Positions 1-5,276 of a stretch of 5,363 nucleotides of DNA are shown one piece after another. Origin of the DNA: Methanosarcina sp. (GTDB lineage: Archaea > Halobacteriota > Methanosarcinia > Methanosarcinales > Methanosarcinaceae); NCBI GenBank assembly GCA_013331265.1, contig DUGS01000102.1:8286-13648 (forward strand), given 5' to 3'. The stretch's first letter is position 1. The number at the start of each line of letters is the position of its first letter. The position numbers were made by a program, and so were the translations under genes. Below the pieces are notes generated by a model that was not told the DNA's origin, did not search any database, and was given only the letters and a program-made list of their open reading frames with translations.

Positions 1-2
1 CC

Positions 3-1289
3 TTACCGGGAAGGATAAATCCTTACATCCTGGCGCTTTTCTCTTGCGAGCGGCTTTGCGAGGTGTCTCCTGGCACATGGAGGTACTTCATAGATTCCTG
101 GCTTAAGTTCCCTATATGTCTCAGACCTGACTTTTGAAAGGGAACTCGTTTCACACTTTTTACAGCGGAACCCCTGTCCCTGCCCTGCGGATTTCATATG
201 TTTTCCGCACCTGGGACATTTCGGGTTTTCTTCCATGTAGATTGGGGCAAGAGCTTTAATTTCAATTTTTTCGATGTTCAGGGTTCCGGAGGTGACACTT
301 CCTGAAAGGGAGACCAGGTCTCCTGGTATCAGTTTTCTTATAAGCGACCTGAAATTCTTTGTCGGTTCAAAGGCCGCACAGTCGATTTCGGCCCCTTTTC
401 TGTCCCTTACTGCAAAAATGACGTGCCCTCCTTCAAGGGTTTTCGGGGCTGCCGAAACCGTACCTCCAAGCCTGTAAGAATGCATGTCCCTTATTTCAGC
501 TATACTCTGTGCTGGTAGAAGATGCATGTCCGTTCCCTGGTTAGTCCTGTAAACGGCAAAGCGCTCTACAGGTTCTGCCCGGATGAGAGCTGCAGCTTTG
601 TTTACTATTTCCGGGCTTTCTCCTCTTATCCCAAATAAGACCGGGTCTGCCGAATGAGGCACGCAGACTACAAGCCTGTTTGTAAGGTCCACAGTGTCCC
701 AGGTCTCAGGATAGGTTTTCCTATCAGCTTCAAAGAAACTTTCCTTATCCACGTCGCGTGGAGTTCCCCATCTCTCCTTCTGCCTGTATGCCAGGTGTTC
801 AAAAGTGAAGTCCCACTTTTCAGGGTTGAGCATTGCCCCGCAGGCTGCAAGGGCGCCTATCAGTCCTCTCCCGTTTTTGAAACCCTTTGAGGCGATCCCG
901 AGTTCAGAAATAAGGTCCTTTGCTTTCTTTATTTCGATTACTTCCTTTACAGCCTCTTTCAGAAAACTCATGAGTACAGGCTTGATCCTTTCGTAATCTT
1001 TCTCCTGAATAAATACTGCACCGGGGTTGGTCTTTTCACACTCCATGCGTGCAAGTTCTCCTATTCTGGATGTTACATGTGCGATTACCTTTTCAGGGCA
1101 GTCGGTTTTAAGTTTCAGGGCTACTGCTGCGTTCCCTCTTGTTTTATAAGGAATCGTAGGGTTCAGGCGCACAAGGAGGGGGAGGGTTTCTACATTCCCA
1201 TATTCCTGCAGTTCTTCCAGCAGCAGGGCTCCCAGATATGTGGTGCACATGCCTTCATTTGAGTCCGTATCGTCAATTCCGATGATCAT
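3..1289 (-). CDS. tiaS: tRNA(Ile2) 2-agmatinylcytidine synthetase TiaS
   Basis: Cytoplasmic archaeal enzyme that uses ATP and agmatine to convert C34 of the CAU-anticodon tRNA-Ile to agmatidine, so that it reads AUA as isoleucine. With the start at 1289 the protein has 428 residues. The N-terminal kinase-like domain opens with GIDDTDSNEGMCTTY (4-18); Thr16 aligns with the Thr18 of the Archaeoglobus enzyme. LNPTIPYKTRGN (42-53) and KNGRGLIGALAA (138-149) follow, then a ferredoxin-like part with YRTNQGTDMHL (247-257), an OB-fold region (about 268-351) and a zinc ribbon with Cys358, Cys361, Cys376 and Cys379. All expected domains are present, so the gene looks complete. An in-frame ATG at 1346 would add 19 residues. 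I prefer 1289 because relatives begin just before the IDDTDS motif, but neither start has a well-spaced ribosome binding site. The gene is divergent from the HTH regulator. Function is very likely; the start is uncertain. Confidence 0.93.
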   Translation of the reverse strand: MIIGIDDTDSNEGMCTTYLGALLLEELQEYGNVETLPLLVRLNPTIPYKTRGNAAVALKLKTDCPEKVIAHVTSRIGELARMECEKTNPGAVFIQEKDYERIKPVLMSFLKEAVKEVIEIKKAKDLISELGIASKGFKNGRGLIGALAACGAMLNPEKWDFTFEHLAYRQKERWGTPRDVDKESFFEADRKTYPETWDTVDLTNRLVVCVPHSADPVLFGIRGESPEIVNKAAALIRAEPVERFAVYRTNQGTDMHLLPAQSIAEIRDMHSYRLGGTVSAAPKTLEGGHVIFAVRDRKGAEIDCAAFEPTKNFRSLIRKLIPGDLVSLSGSVTSGTLNIEKIEIKALAPIYMEENPKCPRCGKHMKSAGQGQGFRCKKCETSSLSKVRSETYRELKPGIYEVPPCARRHLAKPLAREKRQDVRIYPSR

Positions 1290-1357
1290 TTTTCCGTATC
1301 CAGTTTTCTCCTTTAATATTTCTGCAATTGTAGTCTGGGGGTACATTAATTTCGAGA

Positions 1358-1403
1358 TTCTCCGACTTGTTTTTTCTCTATAATCCCTGCCAATGTCGGA
1401 GAA
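1358..1403. promoter_or_regulatory. Perfect 9-bp inverted repeat between divergent promoters (candidate operator)
   Basis: TTCTCCGAC (1358-1366) is repeated exactly as its reverse complement GTCGGAGAA (1395-1403), with 28 bp between. The right arm touches the TATA box of the HTH gene at 1402. The left arm lies just upstream of the longer possible tiaS start and near where a minus-strand TATA-like element (GGATTATAGAG, 1376-1386) would set transcription initiation. The position fits an operator for the adjacent regulator, but that role is inferred. Confidence 0.5.
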
Positions 1404-1415
1404 ATATATATATAG
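1402..1415 (+). promoter_or_regulatory. TATA box of the HTH regulator gene
   Basis: The stretch AAATATATATATAG is a good archaeal TATA element. Initiation about 25 bp downstream would fall near 1433-1438, giving a leader of only a few bases before the ATG at 1442. This rules against an upstream TTG start at 1367, because the TATA box would then lie inside the coding region. The sequence is nearly symmetrical and could also serve tiaS on the minus strand. Confidence 0.6.
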
Positions 1416-1441
1416 ATGTTCAAACAGAAATTAATAGTGGA

Positions 1442-2428
1442 ATGACAAAAGAGGTTCTCATACATCAAATTATTGATGTATTGTCACGTGCGGGTTTTGC
1501 ACTCTCTGACCGCTGTAATATACGCCCGAGGAGCTTTGACGTTGCCGCACGGAAAGATAAAACGCTATTACTTTGCAAGGTTTTATTTAATATTGACGGG
1601 CTGAACGAAGAAACAGCAAGGGAGATGAAGTATCTTGCTGAGTATCTGGGAGGTTCCGCTATCGTTGTCGGAGCCAAGACAAGGGACCAGATGCTTGAAG
1701 ACAGTGTCGTGTACATGCGTTATGATATTCTTGCCCTGAACGTCCAGACCCTCTATGATTACTTTGTTGAAAATATCAGGCCGCTTGTGTCGGCAGCACC
1801 CGGGGGGCTTTATGTCTCAATAGAGGGAGATCTGCTGAAGAAGGCAAGAACGACCCAGTCCATGTCCCTCGGGGCTCTGGCTTCCATGGTAGGGGTTTCA
1901 AGAAGAACTATTAGCAAGTATGAAGAAGAAGGCATGGATGCATCCATTGATGTCGTGATCCAGCTTGAAGATATTTTCGGGTTAGAACTGGCAAAACCCA
2001 TAGATATCCTGAAATCCTGCGGAAGCAGAAAGCCGAGGAAGAAAACAGAACCCGTAAAGGAAGAACCAAAGGCAAAACTCAGCATGTCATTGCCTGAAGA
2101 CCTGATCCTCAATACAATTTCAATGCTCGGGTATGATGTGCTCCCCACAGCTCAGGCACCTTTCAAAGCCATCTCAAGGGATAAGTCGTCAGTCATCCTT
2201 ACAGGTGTAAGTGAATTCAATACAACCGTAATCAAGAGGGCTCACCTGATGAGCAGTATATCCTGCATTACGGAAACACAGTCCGTGTTCATAATTGACG
2301 GGCGTTCCAAATTGAAATCCATTGAAAATACGGTGCTGATAGAAAAGAAAGAACTTGACACTATAAGTGATTCTCAGGAACTTCTTGATTTTATAGAGGA
2401 GCGCAAGGATACTCACAGTGAGGAATAA
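1442..2428 (+). CDS. Archaeal XRE-type HTH transcriptional regulator with two flanking related domains
   Basis: A 328-residue protein of the archaeal family annotated as putative HTH-type transcriptional regulatory proteins; its target genes are not known to me. The DNA-binding helix-turn-helix is at about 130-190, with MSLGALASMVGVSRRTISKY (141-160) as its core. Before it lies an alpha/beta domain (about 5-112) containing SFDVAARKDKTLLLCKV, which resembles the D-x(n)-x-x-K core of the restriction-endonuclease-like fold. After a charged, proline-containing linker (about 195-212) comes a similar domain (about 218-320) that looks like a degenerate copy. The ATG at 1442 is chosen because the TATA box at 1402 would otherwise be inside the gene; in-frame coding potential continues upstream to a TTG at 1367. 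There is no signal peptide or membrane segment, so it is cytoplasmic. It is divergent from tiaS and may control the shared promoter region. Confidence 0.85.
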   Translation: MTKEVLIHQIIDVLSRAGFALSDRCNIRPRSFDVAARKDKTLLLCKVLFNIDGLNEETAREMKYLAEYLGGSAIVVGAKTRDQMLEDSVVYMRYDILALNVQTLYDYFVENIRPLVSAAPGGLYVSIEGDLLKKARTTQSMSLGALASMVGVSRRTISKYEEEGMDASIDVVIQLEDIFGLELAKPIDILKSCGSRKPRKKTEPVKEEPKAKLSMSLPEDLILNTISMLGYDVLPTAQAPFKAISRDKSSVILTGVSEFNTTVIKRAHLMSSISCITETQSVFIIDGRSKLKSIENTVLIEKKELDTISDSQELLDFIEERKDTHSEE

Positions 2429-2475
2429 ACTGCTTTTTTATTTATCAGTGAGGAATAAACTGCTTTTTTATTTAT
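2416..2475. repeat. Perfect 30-bp tandem duplication over the 3' end of the regulator gene
   Basis: Two identical, directly adjacent 30-bp units lie at 2416-2445 and 2446-2475, each beginning CAGTGAGGAATAAACTGC and ending TTTTTTATTTAT. The first unit carries the last codons (Glu-Glu) and the TAA stop of the regulator. The bases flanking the unit differ on both sides, so the array is exactly two copies. Absence of any mismatch suggests a recent event or conversion. Confidence 0.97.
2433..2470 (+). terminator. Doubled oligo-T transcription terminator
   Basis: CTTTTTTA occurs at 2433-2440 and again at 2463-2470, directly after the regulator stop codon; a further T6 run is at 2509-2514. Archaeal RNA polymerase commonly stops at such T tracts without a hairpin. 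No strong stem precedes either tract. Confidence 0.5.
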
Positions 2476-2631
2476 TCTGGATTCAAAGGAAGGCCTGAGA
2501 CAAACTTATTTTTTCTTTCTTAACTTCAATTTCTCTCTCCTGTTCCTATCTCTTTTTCCGTGTTCATTCTTTATTATGCATGAGATTCTTCCGCGGCCCT
2601 TGATGTGCTACGATTTACTTCAGGTTTTTCA

Positions 2632-2659
2632 GCTATAAAACTCCAAAAGCCTAATATAT
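2632..2659 (+). promoter_or_regulatory. Candidate promoter of purN
   Basis: Two TATA-like elements precede purN: GCTATAAAA (2632-2640) and TAATATAT (2652-2659). The second would place initiation within a few bases of the ATG at 2684, giving an almost leaderless message, which fits the lack of a Shine-Dalgarno sequence there. The first would leave a leader of about 20 bases. The rest of the 255-bp intergenic region holds the tandem repeat and a pyrimidine-rich tract. Confidence 0.45.
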
Positions 2660-2683
2660 CACTGTTTCAATCTAAAAGCCTCA

Positions 2684-3292
2684 ATGACGGTAAAGATTGC
2701 AGTGCTGGTCTCTGGACGGGGTTCAAATCTCCAGGCGATAATAGATAACATTGAAAAGGGCTACATAAAAAACGCGGCAGTTAATGTGGTTATTTCGAAT
2801 AAAGCCGATGCTTATGCGCTCGAACGCGCACGAAATCATGGAATTAGTGCTGTCTTTCTTGACCCCAAAGGGCGGGATAAAGCTGAATATGACAGGGAAA
2901 TTCTGAATGTTCTCAGACAGTATGATACGGACCTTCTTTTGCTTGCAGGCTATTTCCGGATTCTGGGAAGTGAGATAATTGATGCATACAGGCACAGGGT
3001 CCTTAACATCCATCCATCTCTTCTTCCGGCTTTTAAAGGACTCCATGCCCAGAAACAGGCTTTTGAATATGGAGTAAAGGTCGCTGGCTGCACCGTACAC
3101 TTTGTAGATGAAGGGCTCGATTCAGGTCCGATTATTATCCAGAAGTGCGTACCTGTGCTTGCGGGAGATACCGAAGAGACTCTTACTGACAGGATTCTCG
3201 AGCAGGAGCATATTATCTATCCCGAAGCTGTAAGGCTCTTTGTCGAGGGTAAACTTAAAGTCGAGGGCAGGAACGTAATAGCCCTTGATTAA
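2684..3292 (+). CDS. purN: Phosphoribosylglycinamide formyltransferase PurN
   Basis: Transfers the formyl group of 10-formyl-tetrahydrofolate to glycinamide ribonucleotide, the third step of purine synthesis, in the cytoplasm. The 202-residue length matches the family. The N-terminal phosphate-binding segment VSGRGSNLQAII (9-20) is present. The catalytic triad is intact: Asn108 and His110 in LNIHPSLLP (107-115) and Asp146 in VDEGLDSGP (141-149), with the same spacing as Asn106, His108 and Asp144 of the Escherichia coli enzyme. LLLLAGYFRIL (84-94) is the usual folate-site segment. The start at 2684 fits the family N-terminus and the TATA box 25-30 bp upstream; no ribosome binding site is visible. 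The closest resemblance is to bacterial PurN, so gene acquisition from bacteria is likely. It lies 722 bp upstream of glyA-folD, which would make its cofactor. Confidence 0.95.
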   Translation: MTVKIAVLVSGRGSNLQAIIDNIEKGYIKNAAVNVVISNKADAYALERARNHGISAVFLDPKGRDKAEYDREILNVLRQYDTDLLLLAGYFRILGSEIIDAYRHRVLNIHPSLLPAFKGLHAQKQAFEYGVKVAGCTVHFVDEGLDSGPIIIQKCVPVLAGDTEETLTDRILEQEHIIYPEAVRLFVEGKLKVEGRNVIALD

Positions 3293-3481
3293 GATCTTTA
3301 AACAGGCAGGTATACGGAAGGAACCCCGGATTGTATTAGTTTTATCAGGCAGGGCTGAGTAAAGAAAACCGATATCCAGACCGGAAGGTAGAGTAATTAA
3401 TATCCGGTAATTTCCAGCCAGATAGATCTGAAAATCTTCTTTAAGAAGTGGGAAAGCATACCAAAACGGAATAGCTTTTAC
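3293..3481. other. Non-coding stretch after purN
   Basis: No plausible gene is seen here. Minor stems are present: ACCGGA/TCCGGT (3380-3385 / 3403-3408) and a tight CTTCTT/AAGAAG stem (3436-3448). There is no clear oligo-T terminator directly after the purN stop, so read-through into the following region is possible. Confidence 0.4.
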
Positions 3482-3511
3482 CCATCAGTATCTTCATTTA
3501 TACTCTGATGG
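3482..3511. other. Hairpin, 10 bp with 2-nt bulge
   Basis: CCATCAGTAT (3482-3491) pairs with ATACT (3500-3504) and GATGG (3507-3511), leaving CT (3505-3506) bulged and an 8-base loop. An alternative 7-bp pairing, CCATCAG with CTGATGG, is also perfect. It lies directly upstream of a TATA-like stretch and could be the 3' end of the purN transcript or a protein-binding site. Confidence 0.5.
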
Positions 3512-3525
3512 TTATAAGTATATGA
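3511..3525 (+). promoter_or_regulatory. TATA-like element upstream of the orphan ORF
   Basis: GTTATAAGTATATGA is the most TATA-like stretch ahead of the small ORF at 3615. Initiation would be expected around 3540-3550, giving a leader of roughly 65-75 bases that contains the hairpin at 3582-3610. This is sequence resemblance only. Confidence 0.35.
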
Positions 3526-3581
3526 AATTATATTACACACGCGTAACCATACTCCAACCGAAAACTTTCAATATTACGTGA

Positions 3582-3609
3582 TTTTCTGAGTCTAGGATAC
3601 TCAGGAGAA
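3582..3609 (+). promoter_or_regulatory. Hairpin covering the Shine-Dalgarno of the small ORF
   Basis: TTTTCTGAGT (3582-3591) pairs with ACTCAGGAGA (3599-3608) around a 7-base loop; the pairing includes two G-U pairs, or alternatively one bulged G. The 3' arm contains GGAG (3604-3607), seven bases before the ATG at 3615. When folded the hairpin would hide the ribosome binding site, an arrangement typical of translational control. Confidence 0.45.
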
Positions 3610-3614
3610 TTTTC

Positions 3615-3815
3615 ATGAGATCTCTAAATAATGACTCTAAATCTCAGTATGGAAATTTCCTTCAATTTGAGTTCTCTTTAATTAGAGATCTTTTAATCTG
3701 GAAGGTTGTAAAGCTGCTTGATAAATCCCGCTTATTGAGAAGCTCAAGAATTGTTCAGAACTTTGAGCCCTCCGACTTTCCAGTCTTTCAAGCAGTTCTT
3801 GCAGGTTTCAACTAA
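3615..3815 (+). CDS. Orphan small ORF, 66 aa, function unknown
   Basis: I do not recognise this protein. It has an ATG start with a well-placed GGAG (3604-3607), a TATA-like element about 95 bp upstream, and a stop at 3813-3815. The predicted product is hydrophilic at the N-terminus (polar residues about 1-12). A mixed hydrophobic and basic middle follows (SLIRDLLIWKVVKLLDKSRL, about 21-40), which could form an amphipathic helix, and then an aromatic-rich end with FEPSDFPVF (50-58). There is no signal peptide, metal-binding motif or known domain. It could be a real small protein, a remnant of a decayed gene, or a chance ORF in an RNA leader. The signals at its start are better than expected by chance, but coding is unproven. 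Confidence 0.35.
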   Translation: MRSLNNDSKSQYGNFLQFEFSLIRDLLIWKVVKLLDKSRLLRSSRIVQNFEPSDFPVFQAVLAGFN

Positions 3816-3855
3816 CTCATGTTAGTAAAAGCTCCAGAATACAAGCAAACTAACA
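3811..3855. repeat. Mutually exclusive ACTAAC/GTTAGT stems
   Basis: ACTAAC (3811-3816) can pair with GTTAGT (3821-3826) across a 4-base loop, or GTTAGT with its preceding T (3820-3826) can pair with ACTAACA (3849-3855). The two stems share the central arm, so only one can form. The first overlaps the stop codon of the small ORF. Confidence 0.4.
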
Positions 3856-3868
3856 CTTAATCAATTTA

Positions 3869-3960
3869 CGCCAGTGTTGCGCCAGCAGTAAAATGTCGCA
3901 TATAGTCGATTACAATTATTCAGAATCCTTTAGTCCTTGAGGATTGACGCAACACTAGCA
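3869..3960. repeat. 92-bp element bounded by 16-bp inverted repeats
   Basis: The arms 3869-3884 and 3945-3960 contain the perfect 9-bp core AGTGTTGCG (3873-3881) / CGCAACACT (3948-3956), extended to 16 positions with three mismatches. All three mismatches are C opposite A on the plus strand, so they become G-U pairs in a minus-strand RNA. A smaller stem AATCCT/AGGATT (3924-3929 / 3940-3945) lies inside. It could be a small RNA, a miniature transposable element or an operator of glyA. Confidence 0.5.
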
Positions 3961-3983
3961 AGAAACCCTTGATTTCGAATAAG

Positions 3984-3992
3984 TTTTAAATG
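3984..3992 (+). promoter_or_regulatory. Candidate TATA box of glyA-folD
   Basis: TTTTAAATG lies 31 bp before the glyA ATG at 4015. A start site 22-27 bp downstream would fall close to the ATG and after another in-frame ATG at 3994. That sits awkwardly with the AGGTGA ribosome binding site at 4004-4009, so a further upstream promoter may be used instead. Confidence 0.35.
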
Positions 3993-4014
3993 CATGGATT
4001 ACAAGGTGACAGTA

Positions 4015-5253
4015 ATGTCTTATATTGAAAAAATCGATCCGGAATTGTTCGAGGCTATCAAAAAGGAAGCCGATCGTCAGGAACACAAACTGAACCTGAT
4101 CGCGTCAGAAAACTATGCGAGCAGGGCTGTTATGGAAGCCCAGGGCTCAATAATGACCAATAAGTATGCCGAAGGATATTCCGGCAAACGTTATTACGGC
4201 GGCTGCGATTTCGTTGATGTTGCCGAAGATCTCGCTATTGCCAGGGCAAAGAAAATTTTTGGAGCAAAGTATGTAAATGTCCAGCCCCACTCAGGTTCAG
4301 GCGCTAACATGGCTGTTTATTTCTCTGTTCTGCATCCTGGAGACACCATCATGTCCATGGACCTCTCTCATGGCGGACACCTTTCTCACGGCAGCCCTGT
4401 AAGTTTCTCAGGAAAACTCTTCAACATCGTACCCTATGGGGTCAGCAAAGAGACTGAAGCCCTGGATTATGATGAACTTCTGAAAATGGCAAAAGAATGC
4501 AAGCCAAAAATGATCGTCTGTGGAGCTTCAGCTTATCCCCGCGTAATTGATTTCAAAAAGTTCAGGGAAATTGCCGATGAAGTCGGAGCATACCTCCTTG
4601 CAGATATTGCTCACATCGCAGGGCTTGTAGTCGCAGGCGTACATCCAAGCCCAGTGCCTTATGCAGATTTTGTTACTACAACCACCCACAAGACCCTTCG
4701 CGGCCCAAGGGGTGGAATGATCATCTCTAAGACTGAAGAGCTTGCAACAGGCGTAAACAAAGCGGTTTTCCCGGGCCTTCAGGGCGGTCCACTTATGCAT
4801 GTCATAGCCGCAAAAGCAGTCGCCTTCAAGGAAGCAATGAGCGAAAAATTCAGGCAGGACCAGGTTCAGACAGTAAAGAACGCAAAAGCTCTCTGTTCCG
4901 GTCTGAAGCAGAAAGGCTTTGATATTGTTTCAGGCGGCACTGACAACCACCTCATGCTTGTAAACCTTAATAATATGAATATTACAGGCAAGGATGCGGA
5001 AGCTGCATTGAGCAAAGCCGGGATTATTGCCAACAAAAACACCGTTCCTTTTGAGACTCGCAGCCCCTTTGTAACCAGCGGGGTGAGGCTCGGAACTCCT
5101 GCCTGCACTACAAGAGGCATGAAAGAAAAAGAAATGGAACTGGTTGCCGACTACATTGAGACTGCAATAAAGAATGCAGGAAACGATGCTCTGCTGTCAG
5201 AAATCAACACTAAGGTAAGGGATCTCTGTTCGAAGTTTCCTGTTTACGACTAA
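4015..5253 (+). CDS. glyA: Serine hydroxymethyltransferase GlyA
   Basis: PLP enzyme of the cytoplasm that converts serine and tetrahydrofolate to glycine and 5,10-methylene-tetrahydrofolate. The 412-residue protein is of bacterial type. Visible motifs are LIASENY (28-34), NKYAEGYSGKRYYGG (49-63), HSGSGAN (92-98), LSHGGHLSHGS (117-127) and DIAHIAGLV (197-205, with PLP-pyridine Asp197 and His200). TTTTHKTLRGPRGG (221-234) carries the Schiff-base Lys226, and SGVRLGTPA (355-363) the substrate-carboxylate Arg358. The ATG at 4015 is preferred over one at 3994 because AGGTGA (4004-4009) sits five bases before it and matches the archaeal 16S tail. The enzyme of Methanosarcina barkeri was shown to be H4F-specific, and the H4F partners purN and folD flank this gene, so the same specificity is likely. 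It forms an operon with folD. Confidence 0.96.
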   Translation: MSYIEKIDPELFEAIKKEADRQEHKLNLIASENYASRAVMEAQGSIMTNKYAEGYSGKRYYGGCDFVDVAEDLAIARAKKIFGAKYVNVQPHSGSGANMAVYFSVLHPGDTIMSMDLSHGGHLSHGSPVSFSGKLFNIVPYGVSKETEALDYDELLKMAKECKPKMIVCGASAYPRVIDFKKFREIADEVGAYLLADIAHIAGLVVAGVHPSPVPYADFVTTTTHKTLRGPRGGMIISKTEELATGVNKAVFPGLQGGPLMHVIAAKAVAFKEAMSEKFRQDQVQTVKNAKALCSGLKQKGFDIVSGGTDNHLMLVNLNNMNITGKDAEAALSKAGIIANKNTVPFETRSPFVTSGVRLGTPACTTRGMKEKEMELVADYIETAIKNAGNDALLSEINTKVRDLCSKFPVYD

Positions 5254-5263
5254 TTGAGGAGAC

Positions 5264-5270
5264 AGGAGGT
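5264..5270 (+). promoter_or_regulatory. Strong Shine-Dalgarno deciding the folD GTG start
   Basis: AGGAGGT is a near-perfect match to the 16S rRNA 3' end and lies six bases before the GTG at 5277. It supports that GTG as the start and shows that folD is translated independently within the glyA transcript. Confidence 0.85.
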
Positions 5271-5276
5271 TTACCA

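Noticed and set aside
1367..1441. N-terminal extension of the HTH regulator from a TTG start
   Set aside because: The extension overlaps the TATA box and the inverted repeat, its first residues do not look like a folded domain, and no ribosome binding site precedes it.
1810..2148. 112-codon open frame on the minus strand inside the regulator gene
   Set aside because: It is opposite the HTH coding region, is serine-rich in the way typical of shadow frames, and has no start signals.
2416..2475. CRISPR-like repeat
   Set aside because: The two units are directly adjacent with no spacer and include coding sequence, so this is a simple tandem duplication.
2723..3100. 125-codon open frame on the minus strand inside purN
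   Set aside because: It lies wholly opposite a gene with intact catalytic motifs, shows no recognisable domain, and is best read as a shadow frame.
3615..3815. Fragment of an insertion-sequence transposase
   Set aside because: Methanosarcina genomes are rich in insertion sequences, but no catalytic DDE or HTH motif and no target-site duplication could be seen here.
3994..4014. Upstream in-frame ATG of glyA adding seven residues
   Set aside because: No Shine-Dalgarno precedes it, while AGGTGA sits five bases before the ATG at 4015; the family normally starts close to that residue.
3293..4014. Folate (THF) or glycine riboswitch ahead of glyA
   Set aside because: I could not match the conserved cores of these bacterial riboswitches, and neither is established in archaea; the hairpins seen do not form the expected junctions.
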